NCBI RefSeq assembly: GCF_001417815.1
Contig: NZ_BCFK01000068.1
Coordinates: forward strand, 1-64,000
Reading direction: 5' to 3'
DNA length: 64,000 nt
DNA from: Bifidobacterium aesculapii
GTDB lineage: Bacteria > Actinomycetota > Actinomycetes > Actinomycetales > Bifidobacteriaceae
Position numbers and translations under genes: made by a program. Below the pieces are notes generated by a model. That model was not told where the DNA came from. It saw only the letters and a program-made list of their open reading frames with translations, and ran no database searches. Shown piece by piece: positions 8,557-21,316 of this stretch. Each line of letters begins with the position of its first letter. Position 1 is the stretch's first letter.

Positions 8557-10710
8557 ATGTTCGAGGAACACGATGGCAGGCCAGATGTCTCACATGACGG
8601 AACCATGCACGGTTCGGCGTCCGCGCGGGGAGGCCCGCCGGGCGCGTCGAGGCCACGGCCTCGCGGCGGACATCGGGAAGCCGGCATCCTGCACGGTTGC
8701 CGTAACGCGGCGCGTGCGGCGGCCGAAACCATGGCGGCGCTGCTCGCCGCGACGGCGATGGTGCTATGCGCCGCTCCAACGGCCTTCGCCGCAGGGCTTC
8801 AGCTCCCACCGGACAACACGTACCTGAACTACGCCATCGACGGCGACACGCTCTCCATCGGCGCCATCCGCAAGACCGGCGACGGGCGTCTCGTCTACTG
8901 CATGGAAGCGGGCAAGAAGTCCACGAGCGACTACGGCTCGTCAAGCATCGTCGATGACAGTCAGGCCGCGAGGAACATCGCATGGCTCACCGACCACTAC
9001 AGGGAGCATCGCGACGCACGCACACACGCCGCGATCGGCATCCTCGTACACGATCATTTCGACACGAATCCCGCGCAATGGCAACGACACTATGCCCAGA
9101 TCCGACAGGAACACCCCGGACTCGACGCCCGCGCGGCGGAACTGTGGGCCGAAGCCGAAGCGCGCGTGCCCACGGGCATCAGCGTCACATCGGATGTGGT
9201 CGACGGCATCCGCAGCGGATGGGTGGACGTGCGCGTCGTCAACGCGCGTGGTGAGGCCATCGCCGGCATCGGATACAGCCTGCGCATCGAAGGCCCCGCG
9301 CAGTTCGACGCGTCCGACGGCCACGCGGCGGGCGCGGTCGTCACCGGCACCACCGACATACGCACGATACGCCACACCTGGTCCGCGACCGGCAAAGGCG
9401 AGGTGAAGGTGCACTCCAGCTACGAGAACCTGCGTCTCGAACGGTTCGACAGCAACCAGGACTACATCGGATTCGGCAGGCAGGACAGCGTGTCCAACGT
9501 GGGCGTCGCCTTCCGCGTGCGCAAGGACTTCACGCCCACGCTCGCCACCGTCACGTCAAGCAAGATCGTCGACGCGGGTCAGCCCGTCGCCGACGAGGTG
9601 ACGTCCGGCACCACCGGCGACGACAGCCACTGGCCTGAAGGAATGGAGTTCGTCGCCGACGGATACTACTTCGACGACATCGCCTCCGACCGTCTCGTAG
9701 ACCGTATGGAACCACAGGCGGGCGAAAGCGTCGAGGACTTCCTCGCGCGCGTCGAACGCCGCGGCTACACGCCCGCCGCGTGGGGCAAGGCCACGTTCAC
9801 CGGCTCCGGGCAACAGGTGACGGCCCACGCGAAGACGAAGAAAGGCGAACCGTACCGGGCGCCGGCGCGAGGCGGTATCGGCACCTGGGTGTGGGCGTTC
9901 GACGCGTCGAAGCAAAGCGACAAGGCGAAAGGGTATCTGCTCGCCGACACGGTCACGCCGTTCCTCGACGCCGCGGAGAGCAACTCGAACCGTGCGAAAG
10001 TGGAGGTCGAATCGAACGCGACCGAACATTCCGCGCAAGTCGGGTCGCATCTGAGCGACACGATCACGGTCAGCGGATTCCCGGACGACCACGGCTCGTT
10101 CGCCGGGGACGAGACCTACGGGATCGGCGCCGATCAGCCGCTCGCCCAGGTGAGCGTATGGTGGTCGGGCGATCCGAACGACCCCTCCAACGACGATGCG
10201 TTCAAACCCGAAGGAGCCCAGGAACCCAAGGAGGACGCCAACCACCGGCTCGTGGGCACATGGGACTATCCGGCCGTCAACGGGCGCATCCGCGTGGGCG
10301 CCGGTTCGCCCGACGCACACGGCGAACCGGTCGAGATCATCGCCGAAACGCACGGCTGGTACGTGTTCGTATGGAAGTTCGCCGGCGACGACCGTGTGAT
10401 GCCCGCCGCCAGCCGGTACGACGACAAATGGGAGCACACGCGCGTGACCGAGGACGAGCCGTGCGAGCCGGAGGAGCCTTGTGAACCGGAAGAGCCGTGC
10501 GAGCCGGAGGAGCCATGCGAACCGGAGGAACCGTCGGAACCGGAGGAGCCGTGCGAGCCCGGGGAGCCCGGTGAACCGAGGGAGCCGTGCGAGCCCGAGG
10601 AACCGCTGCCGGTCACTGGCGTGAACGTGGCGGCGGCGTTCGGCATCGGCGTCTCCGCGCTCGCGGTCGGCTCGTTCATGCTCGCCGTGATCCGTCGCCG
10701 CAGCCTGTAA
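8557..10710 (+). CDS. LPXTG surface protein with Cys-Glu-Pro repeat stalk
   Basis: Cell-wall protein of unknown function, 717 residues. Start ATG 8557 has GGGAGG 8 bp upstream. Signal peptide hydrophobic core around residues 55-75 ends AFAA. A domain with VYCMEAGKK and THAAIGILVHDHF follows; this resembles thioester-type or related actinobacterial adhesin heads, but the Gln normally expected in the second motif appears as His, so I do not claim a thioester. Beta-rich repeats come next, then a stalk of EPEEPC units: six Cys and one Ser at the repeated position, encoded by near-identical 18-bp units at about 10455-10605. LPVTG, a hydrophobic helix and RRRSL end the protein. Cysteines in a Gram-positive wall stalk are unusual. 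Likely adhesin by inference. Confidence 0.75.
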   Translation: MFEEHDGRPDVSHDGTMHGSASARGGPPGASRPRPRGGHREAGILHGCRNAARAAAETMAALLAATAMVLCAAPTAFAAGLQLPPDNTYLNYAIDGDTLSIGAIRKTGDGRLVYCMEAGKKSTSDYGSSSIVDDSQAARNIAWLTDHYREHRDARTHAAIGILVHDHFDTNPAQWQRHYAQIRQEHPGLDARAAELWAEAEARVPTGISVTSDVVDGIRSGWVDVRVVNARGEAIAGIGYSLRIEGPAQFDASDGHAAGAVVTGTTDIRTIRHTWSATGKGEVKVHSSYENLRLERFDSNQDYIGFGRQDSVSNVGVAFRVRKDFTPTLATVTSSKIVDAGQPVADEVTSGTTGDDSHWPEGMEFVADGYYFDDIASDRLVDRMEPQAGESVEDFLARVERRGYTPAAWGKATFTGSGQQVTAHAKTKKGEPYRAPARGGIGTWVWAFDASKQSDKAKGYLLADTVTPFLDAAESNSNRAKVEVESNATEHSAQVGSHLSDTITVSGFPDDHGSFAGDETYGIGADQPLAQVSVWWSGDPNDPSNDDAFKPEGAQEPKEDANHRLVGTWDYPAVNGRIRVGAGSPDAHGEPVEIIAETHGWYVFVWKFAGDDRVMPAASRYDDKWEHTRVTEDEPCEPEEPCEPEEPCEPEEPCEPEEPSEPEEPCEPGEPGEPREPCEPEEPLPVTGVNVAAAFGIGVSALAVGSFMLAVIRRRSL

Positions 10711-10747
10711 TCCCCATATCTTCCATCCCCGGCTTCTCTATCTCCAT

Positions 10748-10803
10748 CTCCGCGCGATTTTGGTGCGCCAATCGGGTGATTTGCGCACCAAAATCGCGCG
10801 GAG
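10748..10803. terminator. 21-bp perfect inverted repeat
   Basis: CTCCGCGCGATTTTGGTGCGC at 10748-10768 is repeated inverted at 10783-10803 around a 14-base loop. It follows the surface protein gene by 37 bp and probably terminates it, though T runs are short. The perfection of the arms is more than termination needs. Confidence 0.6.
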
Positions 10804-10819
10804 TATGAAGAATAAACGA

Positions 10820-10852
10820 AAGGCGCCGGAAATCATTGTGATTCCCGGCGCC
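10820..10852 (-). terminator. terminator of tRNA-fMet
   Basis: AAGGCGCCGG and its complement pair over about 16 bp with one mismatch around a TTG loop, 6 bp beyond the 3' end of the minus-strand tRNA. On that strand it is followed by TTTCGTTTATT, as expected for rho-independent termination. Confidence 0.75.
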
Positions 10853-10858
10853 TTGTAT

Positions 10859-10935
10859 TGGTAGCGGGGCAAGGATTTGAACCTTGGACCTCTGGGTTAT
10901 GAGCCCAGCGAGCTACCGAGCTGCTCCACCCCGCG
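10859..10935 (-). tRNA. initiator tRNA-Met (CAT)
   Basis: 77-nt cloverleaf on the minus strand with encoded CCA end, anticodon loop CTCATAA and T-arm GGTTCAAATCC. The three G-C pairs GGG/CCC flanking the anticodon loop and the unpaired C1-T72 position mark it as the initiator (fMet) tRNA and not an elongator. Confidence 0.95.
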
Positions 10936-10963
10936 ACGGCTTGTCTTTGTGACAGCTCTATCT

Positions 10964-10991
10964 AAGATACGGGCTTAAGCGTATATGTCAA
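10964..10991 (-). promoter_or_regulatory. promoter of tRNA-fMet
   Basis: On the minus strand TTGACA (10991-10986) and TATCTT (10969-10964) are separated by 16 bp. The expected start is about 20 bp before the tRNA 5' end. This is among the best sigma70-type promoters visible in the window. Confidence 0.7.
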
Positions 10992-11093
10992 GCTCTCGCG
11001 TCTTCGGCGTGTCGCGCGTATGATAATCGGCCATAACAAAGAAGTATGACCGCGGATTATGCCGCATATCCGCACGACGGCCATAATGAAGAC

Positions 11094-12128
11094 ATGCCTA
11101 TCAAGATCCCCAGCGGCCTTCCGGCCAGAGCCATACTCGACTCGGAACGCATCTTCGCGCTCGAGAAGCCCGAGGCGGAGCGTCAGCGCGTCCGCCCGCT
11201 CAAACTGGTGATCCTGAACCTCATGCCCAAGAAGATCGAGACGGAGACCCAGCTGCTGCGTCTCATCTCCAAATCCCCGCTGCAGGTCGAGGTCGACTTC
11301 ATGAAGACCTCCACGCACGAGTCCACGCACGTCTCGGCCGACCATCTGCTCAAGTTCTACGAGAATCTCGACGCGTTCGCCGACAACTACTACGACGGCT
11401 TCGTCGTCACCGGCGCGCCGGTCGAGCATCTGCCGTTCGAACAGGTCGACTACTGGGAGGAGTTCAAGACCATACTCGACTGGGCGTCGACGCACGTGTT
11501 CTCCACGATGTACCTGTGCTGGGGCGCGATGGGCGCGCTCTACGAACGCTACGGCGTGCGCAAGGTCGACTACGCCGAGAAGATCTTCGGCGTCTTCCCG
11601 CAGTACCTGCAGGACGAATACTGCTTCCTGACGAACGGATTCGACGAGATCGACCTCCAGCCGCATTCGCGTCTCGCCGGTGTGAACGAGGACGACGTGC
11701 GCGCGAACCACGATCTGCAGATCCTCACCTGGGGGCCGCAGTCCGGCCCGGGACTCATCGCCACGCGCGACTTCTCCGAGGTGTTCGCGCTCGGGCACTG
11801 GGAGTACGGCAAGTACACGCTCGCCGAGGAGTACGAGCGCGACATGGCGAAGGGCATGACGAACGTGCCGTTCCCGGTCAACTATTTCCCGCATGACGAT
11901 CCGTCCATCGAACCGCTGTTCGCATGGCGCGCGCACGCGAACCTGCTGTGGCGCAACTGGCTGAACTGGGTGTACCAGACCACGCCGTACGACTTGAGCG
12001 AGGTGCCGGATCTGCGTGCGCAGAAGCGTCTAGGCACGGACCGGTCCATCCGCCACGAGCCGGGAGGCCCCCGCAAGGACGATTTCGCGCCGTTCGCGTA
12101 CGACGGATACGGCGTGATCCGCGGCTGA
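11094..12128 (+). CDS. metA: homoserine O-acyltransferase, predicted acetyl-CoA type
   Basis: First committed step of methionine synthesis: acyl transfer to the homoserine hydroxyl. The protein aligns along its length with MetA. Counting from ATG 11094 (MPIKIPSGLP), the catalytic Cys142 (LCWGAMG), His235 and Glu237 (GHWEYG) fall at exactly the E. coli numbers, which supports this start over the ATG at 11046. Position 111, known to set acyl-CoA choice in this family (Gly for succinyl, Glu for acetyl), is Glu here (GAPVEHLPF). It is therefore probably a homoserine acetyltransferase despite the usual succinyl label. 344 residues; no riboswitch is evident upstream. Confidence 0.92.
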   Translation: MPIKIPSGLPARAILDSERIFALEKPEAERQRVRPLKLVILNLMPKKIETETQLLRLISKSPLQVEVDFMKTSTHESTHVSADHLLKFYENLDAFADNYYDGFVVTGAPVEHLPFEQVDYWEEFKTILDWASTHVFSTMYLCWGAMGALYERYGVRKVDYAEKIFGVFPQYLQDEYCFLTNGFDEIDLQPHSRLAGVNEDDVRANHDLQILTWGPQSGPGLIATRDFSEVFALGHWEYGKYTLAEEYERDMAKGMTNVPFPVNYFPHDDPSIEPLFAWRAHANLLWRNWLNWVYQTTPYDLSEVPDLRAQKRLGTDRSIRHEPGGPRKDDFAPFAYDGYGVIRG

Positions 12129-12144
12129 CGCGCGTCTCGCGCGA

Positions 12145-12200
12145 CGGGACGTGCGCGACGCGCGACAGGACGTCGCGTGCGCGTCGCGCCACACGTCCCG
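12145..12200. terminator. large GC hairpin after metA
   Basis: CGGGACGTG at 12145-12153 pairs with CACGTCCCG at 12192-12200, and the interior GCGCGAC/GTCGCGC tracts can pair further. It may end metA. The rest of 12201-12557 contains ATGGTCAC direct repeats (12243-12290) and the leader of the ATP synthase operon, but no convincing promoter or gene. Confidence 0.45.
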
Positions 12201-12557
12201 CGCGTCGCGCGCCGCGTGTCGCAGTTCGACAGGCGGACAGCATGATGGTCACTATGTGGACTGTCGATATGGTCACAATATGGTCACGAAAAGCGGCGAC
12301 GCCCCTGCGCGGACACGTGACGAACCGCGGCGGCGCAACGTTAAATGCGACAACACGCCGGATTCCCGGCTATTTGGAATTGTCCCAAGACAGGCCAATA
12401 ATCACAGTCAGTCATTCGGAGCCGAATGCCGGTCCGGCTCCATGCCGCGCCGACGGCTCCGAAGAGGGAAGACGGACGACGGACGTTACTGACGTGTCAC
12501 ATTCGCCGGCCCGATTGGTCTAAACTGACACCTGACCAGAAGAAGCAGGAGGCGCGA

Positions 12558-13653
<1,096 letters not shown>

Positions 13654-13705
13654 TCGAAAGCCCATCAGAAACGCATTTCCAAGGACATGAAAGGAGGAAG
13701 ACGCT

Positions 13706-14227
13706 ATGGTGACCGAAGCGGCAAGCGGCGTTGAGCTGTTCCTGCCGGAGACTTATGACATCGTGTGGTCTCTGATCATCCTCGTCATCGTCGCCGTATT
13801 CTTCTACAAGTTCTTCCTGCCGAAGTTCCAGGCCGTGTTCGATGAGCGCGCCGCGAAGATCGAAGGCGGCATCGCCAAAGCCGAACAGGCCCAGAAGGAC
13901 GCCAACGAGGCCAAGGCCAAGTACGAGGCCCAGCTGAGCTCGGCCCGCGTCGAAGCCTCCAAGATCCGCGACGACGCCCGTGCGGAAGCCGCCCACATCG
14001 TCTCCGATGCGCGTACCCGCGCCGAGGCCGATGCGGCGCAGATCACCGCCAACGCCCAGCGTTCGCTCGAATCGCAGCAGCAGCAGGCCCTCGTCTCGCT
14101 CAAGGGCGAGGTCGGCACGCTCGCCACCGCTCTGGCCGGCAAGATTCTCGGCGCCAAGCTCGAGGACAAGGACGTGCAGACGTCGATGATCGATTCGATG
14201 CTTGACGATCTGGACGCCAAGAAGTGA
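13706..14227 (+). CDS. atpF: ATP synthase F0 subunit b
   Basis: Peripheral stalk subunit of 173 residues. One N-terminal membrane helix (about 18-38, IVWSLIILVIVAVFFYKFF) is followed by a long charged, Ala/Lys/Glu-rich helix that should form a coiled coil as far as the C-terminal region contacting delta. AAAGGAGG is well placed before ATG 13706. Confidence 0.95.
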   Translation: MVTEAASGVELFLPETYDIVWSLIILVIVAVFFYKFFLPKFQAVFDERAAKIEGGIAKAEQAQKDANEAKAKYEAQLSSARVEASKIRDDARAEAAHIVSDARTRAEADAAQITANAQRSLESQQQQALVSLKGEVGTLATALAGKILGAKLEDKDVQTSMIDSMLDDLDAKK

Positions 14228-14255
14228 ACATCCGCAACGAGAAAGGGAGGTGACC

Positions 14256-15086
14256 ATGCGAGGAGAGGCATCTCGTATTGCAGACCGCGAGTCGCGTGAT
14301 TCGCTGGCCCCGAAGCTGCGCGACACCCGTGAGGACGCGTGGCGGATCGGCAACGAACTGTTCACGATCACCCGTGTGCTGGATGAGAACATCGCGCTGG
14401 AACGCGCGCTGACCGATCCTTCCCGCCCGGTCGCCGACAAGGTGGCCGTCGTCAGGACGCTCGTCGGCGACCGCGTGCACCCGATGACGATGGAGATCAT
14501 GACCGATCTGGTCGGCCGCCGCTGGAGCAAGGCGCGGCACATCGCCAACGCCGTCGAGGACTTCGGCGTCGACGCGATGATGTACTACGCGGACGCCACC
14601 GGCGCCACGCTGAAGGTGTCCATCGAGCTCTCCCAGCTGAATTCCGCCCTGCTGACCCTGCCGGTCGTGCGCGCCAAGCTGTACGACGACCAGGCCACCA
14701 GCGAGGCGCGCGTCGCGCTGTTCCGCGAGCTGTTCGGCGGCAAGGGCCTCAACAAGGTGACCATGCGCCTCGCCGAGCACGCCACGTGCAACCTGCGCCG
14801 CCGCCGCTACCTGGAGACCATCCAGTGGCTGATCAACAAGTTCACGCGCCACATGGGGCAGTCGATGGTCACCGTGACCACCGCCACCCCGCTGACGAGC
14901 GAACAGATCCACCGCCTGGAGAAGATCTATTCGGCGAAGGTCGGACGCACGGTGCACATCAATTCCGTGGTGGATCCGTCCGTGCTGGGCGGCATGCGCG
15001 TCCAGGTCGGCGACGAGGTCACGGACAACACCGTGGTCGCACAGCTCGAACATCTGCATCGTACGGTGAAGGCCGGCGCGAACTGA
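14256..15086 (+). CDS. atpH: ATP synthase F1 subunit delta
   Basis: Stator subunit joining the b stalk to the top of F1; 276 residues, the long actinobacterial form. The C-terminal signature VQVGDEVTDNTV and the helical N domain are recognisable. ATG 14256 follows GGGAGGTG; the in-frame ATG at 14202 overlaps atpF and lacks a ribosome site. Confidence 0.93.
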   Translation: MRGEASRIADRESRDSLAPKLRDTREDAWRIGNELFTITRVLDENIALERALTDPSRPVADKVAVVRTLVGDRVHPMTMEIMTDLVGRRWSKARHIANAVEDFGVDAMMYYADATGATLKVSIELSQLNSALLTLPVVRAKLYDDQATSEARVALFRELFGGKGLNKVTMRLAEHATCNLRRRRYLETIQWLINKFTRHMGQSMVTVTTATPLTSEQIHRLEKIYSAKVGRTVHINSVVDPSVLGGMRVQVGDEVTDNTVVAQLEHLHRTVKAGAN

Positions 15087-15198
15087 GCCGGGACCGACCC
15101 CATCCCCATACGCCGCGGCGCGTGCGTGCGCAACGCCCGCTGCGCGGCTGAACACAACAGACTTGCACTGAGCAAGAAAACCAATTGAAGGAGTGATC

Positions 15199-16827
<1,629 letters not shown>

Positions 16828-16830
16828 GCC

Positions 16831-17751
16831 ATGGGCTCGCAACTCGCATTGAAATCACGCATCCACTCCACCGAGTCGTTGGAGAAGATCTTCAACGCCC
16901 AGGAGATGATCGCGTCTTCGCACATCGCCAAGGCACGTGACGTCGCCTTGAACGCGAAGCCGTACACCGATGCGATTTTCGATGCCGTGCAAGCGTTGGT
17001 GGCACACACCCATATCACGCATCCGATCGCGGTGAAGGACGAGAACAACCCGCGCGTGGCCGTTCTCGCCCTCACCTCGGATCGTGGCATGGCCGGCCCG
17101 TACACCTCTTCGATCATCCGCGAGACCGAGTCGCTGCTGGCTCGTCTCGAGGGTGCCGGCAAGAAGCCGGAGCTGTTCGTGTACGGGCGTCGCGGTTCGA
17201 CGTACTACAAGTACCGCAACCGTGACGTCGCGGCCACATGGGAGGGCGACACCGACCAGCCCGGCGTGGAAATCGCTGAGACGATCTCCAACACCCTGAT
17301 GGACGCCTACATGAAGCCCGCTGACAAGGGTGGGGTCTCCGAGCTCTACATTGTCTACACCGAGTTCATCAACATGGTCGTCCAGAAGGTTCGCGTGCTG
17401 CGCATGCTGCCGGTGGAGATCGTCGGTGCGCCGACGGCCCGCGCCTCCGAGGAGGAGGCCTCCGATTCGTCCGACGTCTCGCCGCTGTACGCGTTCGAGC
17501 CGAGCCTCGACGAAGTGCTGGATGCGATTCTGCCGAAGTACATCCAGTCGCGTATCCACGAGTGCCTGCTGACCGCCGCCGCCTCCGAGACGGCGAGCCG
17601 TCAGAACGCCATGCACACGGCGACGGACAACGCACGCAATCTGGTCGACGACCTCACGCGCAAGCTCAACGCCTCGCGTCAGGCCTCGATCACGCAGGAA
17701 CTTACCGAGATCATCGGCAGCGCCGACGCGCTGAATACAAAGGAAGAGTAG
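16831..17751 (+). CDS. atpG: ATP synthase F1 subunit gamma
   Basis: Central rotor shaft, 306 residues. N-terminal helix (LKSRIHSTESLEKIFNAQEM) and C-terminal helix (SRQNAMHTATDNARNLVDDL) would form the coiled coil inside F1; the middle Rossmann-like part is typical. Begins 3 bp after atpA, so translation is probably coupled. Confidence 0.95.
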   Translation: MGSQLALKSRIHSTESLEKIFNAQEMIASSHIAKARDVALNAKPYTDAIFDAVQALVAHTHITHPIAVKDENNPRVAVLALTSDRGMAGPYTSSIIRETESLLARLEGAGKKPELFVYGRRGSTYYKYRNRDVAATWEGDTDQPGVEIAETISNTLMDAYMKPADKGGVSELYIVYTEFINMVVQKVRVLRMLPVEIVGAPTARASEEEASDSSDVSPLYAFEPSLDEVLDAILPKYIQSRIHECLLTAAASETASRQNAMHTATDNARNLVDDLTRKLNASRQASITQELTEIIGSADALNTKEE

Positions 17752-19247
<1,496 letters not shown>

Positions 19248-19248
<1 letters not shown>

Positions 19249-19544
19249 TGGCTGGATCGGAAAAGACCACGATGAAGGTGAACATCGTCGCCGCCGACCA
19301 CCCCGTGTGGCACGGCGAGGCGAAAAGCGTGACCATCCCCGCCTCCGAAGGCGGCATGGGCATCCTGCCGAACCATGAGCCGGTGCTCACGGTCATCAAG
19401 CAGGGGACGCTCACTGTGGTCGAGCCCGACGATGACCGTCACATGTTCGAGGTGACCGACGGATTCATCTCCTTCGATTCGAACAAGCTCACCGTGGCCG
19501 TCGAGCGCGGCCGCGACGTGCAGCACACCAGCACCGAGCAGTGA
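19248..19544 (+). CDS. atpC: ATP synthase F1 subunit epsilon
   Basis: Small regulatory rotor subunit of 98 residues that inhibits ATP hydrolysis. The beta-sandwich signature (MGILPNHEPVLTVIKQG) is clear; the C-terminal helical part is short, as in many actinobacteria. ATG overlaps the atpD stop, which decides the start. Last gene of the operon. Confidence 0.93.
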
Positions 19545-19592
19545 GCCGAGGCGCGTCGTTCCGGCGGCGCACCCGCTCGCGTTCAGCTGCTT

Positions 19593-19634
19593 CAGGACCC
19601 CGACCATGCCCCGCATGGCTGGGGTCCTGCTTTT
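19593..19634 (+). terminator. terminator of the atp operon
   Basis: CAGGACCCC at 19593-19601 pairs with GGGGTCCTG at 19621-19629, with CCATGC/GCATGG extending the stem inside, followed by CTTTTG. A standard intrinsic terminator 50 bp after atpC. Confidence 0.85.
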
Positions 19635-19640
19635 GTGTTT

Positions 19641-20067
19641 CCCATGGTGCGGTAAATCACCCATGGTGCGGTATGGGGAAACCGCATGATTCCGGGCTTA
19701 TGAAGAAATGGTGTTACCGCACCATGGGAGGGTGGGCACTTTGGGTGGATGGGGTGGAGCGCCTGTTCCCAACTTATCCAGATTCAGCGGCGGGGAATAC
19801 GGAGAACGGCCCATTGCTCCGTACAATCCGCCGCTGGGACATGGTCAGTGACCGATATTACGGAGGACAACCCTTTGCTCCGTACAATCCGCCGCTGAGC
19901 GGTCGGCAGCGGCGGAAATTACGGAGCAGCGGCCTTATCTCCGTACAATCCGCCGCTGGTTGGTTTGCTTCTTCCTAGGGTCGGGGCCGTAATGGCGTTT
20001 GCGGTCCCCTGATCTGAGAAACCGCATGACTCCAGTGTTATGGAGAAATGGTGTTACCGCACCATGG
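19641..20067. repeat. CCCATGGTGCGGTAA family with 47-bp direct copies
   Basis: CCCATGGTGCGGTAA at 19641-19655, a second copy near 19660-19673, and inverted copies at 19714-19728 and 20054-20067. The 47 bp at 19681-19727 recur at 20021-20067 with five differences. The inverted arrangement encloses a candidate stem-loop. No open frame here looks like a gene; first part of the repeat-rich gap 19545-21316. Confidence 0.7.
19785..19958. repeat. three 61-bp hairpin repeats
   Basis: CTCCGTACAATCCGCCGCTG occurs at 19817, 19878 and 19939, exactly 61 bp apart. In units 1 and 3 each copy pairs with a preceding CAGCGGCGG and TACGGAG, giving a two-step stem. Unit 2 keeps only the TACGGAG/CTCCGTA part. 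The kept pairing with changing loops argues for a structured repeat and against random low complexity. Confidence 0.75.
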
Positions 20068-20236
20068 AACGAGTTGCACATACCAATGCCTGGGGGAGTA
20101 CTGGTACGCTGCGCCTTTAGTTGCTGCGAGGCACGCCGGCCCACTGCGGCAGTCGTATGCGGATATGCCGTGTCCCATGCCGGGGCGTACGAGGACATAA
20201 CGCCCTGAGATCAGACAGTCCCATATTTGTTCGACC

Positions 20237-20450
20237 GTGTAGCCCATGTCTGTGTTCGGTTGGCGATTCCGTGCAAGTCCGGTCGTGTAGCCCATGTCTG
20301 GTTCGGTTGGCGATTCCGTGCAAGTCCGGTCGTGTAGCCCATGTCTGGTTCGGTTGGCAATCCCGTACCTGTCCGGTCGTGTAGCCTCACGATTGCGTGA
20401 TCGAGTAGTCCCATGTCTGTTCGGTTGGGAAGCCTCCTGTTTGCCTGACC
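20237..20450. repeat. 47-bp tandem repeat, four copies
   Basis: Units start with GTGTAGCCCATGTCTG at 20237, 20285 and 20332 and degenerate from 20379 onward, with a last partial GTGTAGCCC at 20451. The first three are nearly identical over their whole length, so there are no unique spacers. No coding signal. Confidence 0.8.
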
Positions 20451-20489
20451 GTGTAGCCCCTTGTCGTGAACCTCGGCGGTTCAGGGTAT

Positions 20490-20583
20490 GACCTGCGCGA
20501 TTGGACGGTCAACCTGCGCAGTCCAAGTCACAACCTGCGCAATCCGGAGAGTAGCCTGTGCAGTCCGGGCCCCAACCTGCGTA
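20490..20583. repeat. 21-bp phased repeat (AACCTGCGC)
   Basis: AACCTGCGC or a close variant recurs at 20490, 20511, 20532, 20553 and 20574, exactly every 21 bp (two helical turns), with the bases between largely free. Further related motifs follow in reverse near 20711-20760. The phasing would place sites on one face of the DNA. Confidence 0.6.
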
Positions 20584-20796
20584 CGGGGGTGCTGAAAGAA
20601 GCCCGCCGTAAGACTTCGGAACACAAGCCACATAACGCGAAAAGACCGGAATTCCAAGGAAACCTCCGGCATCGCCCCACCCGGCGCAAGCCGGCTTTCA
20701 CGACCCCTATGTGCAGGTTCTCCACCAGATTGCGCAGGTTCGAGACCGAACCGCGCAGATTCGCTCTCAGATCGGGGGTCTGTCTGTGCCAAGCGT

Positions 20797-21060
20797 TGTT
20801 TTCGTTCCAAGCTTGGAACGGTGGTGACGCTGAGGGGGCTCTTAGTGTCGTTTTGGTTCCGAGTTTGGAACGGTGCTAACGCTGTTGGGATGAAAGCGAT
20901 GCCGGCAAGGTTTTCGGTGTTCCGTGGCGGCGCTGTTGTGCCAGGTGCGTTGTTTTCGTTCCGGGTTTGGAACGATGGTGACGCTGAGGGGGCTCTTAGT
21001 GTCGTTTTGGTTCCAGGCTTGGAACGGTGCTAACGCTGTTGGGATGAAAGCGACGCTGAC
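20797..21060. repeat. duplicated ~104-bp block with four GTTCC-N6-GGAAC palindromes
   Basis: A block at about 20797-20900 is repeated at about 20951-21054. Each carries two 16-bp palindromes of type GTTCC(A/G)(A/G)G(C/T)TTGGAAC, at 20804, 20856, 20958 and 21010, so the palindromes lie 52 bp apart inside each block. The first is a perfect palindrome. Possible multi-site operator or REP-like element; neither flank has a matching gene. Confidence 0.7.
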
Positions 21061-21160
21061 GGGCTTTCCCATGTCTCCCAGCGCCGATTCCGTTCCAAGC
21101 GGGTCGTTTCCATGAACCACCAACCACGAAAACAGCGATGGCGTTCCACCCCAGTATGCC

Positions 21161-21264
21161 GCGCCGTAAACTCGTTGATGAATTGGCTCACCCGCAGACC
21201 CGCTTCGCGAGACACTCCCCCCTGGCAAGGGGAGCCGAGAATGAGATAAACGAATTTGCGGCGC
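21161..21264 (+). mobile_element. MITE-like element, copy A
   Basis: About 104 bp with imperfect 16-bp terminal inverted repeats (GCGCCGTAAACTCGTT and the reverse of AACGAATTTGCGGCGC, 14 of 16 matching) and an inner GACCCGC/GCGAG and CTCCCC/GGGGAG hairpin core. Copies B (22203-22305) and C (33911-34013, opposite orientation) share ends and core. Too short to code; likely a non-autonomous or REP-like element. Confidence 0.65.
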
Positions 21265-21316
21265 TGGACTCTGATTGATGCCCGGGAGAAGCATGGCGTG
21301 CGGTAGAGTGCACGGT

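Noticed and set aside
10936-11093. Methionine riboswitch (SAM type) before metA
   Set aside because: The leader is short and lacks the conserved core of SAM riboswitches; only the divergent tRNA promoter is convincing.
20237-20450. Tandem repeats that might suggest a CRISPR array
   Set aside because: The whole 47-bp unit repeats with no unique spacers, copies degrade, and no cas gene is present.
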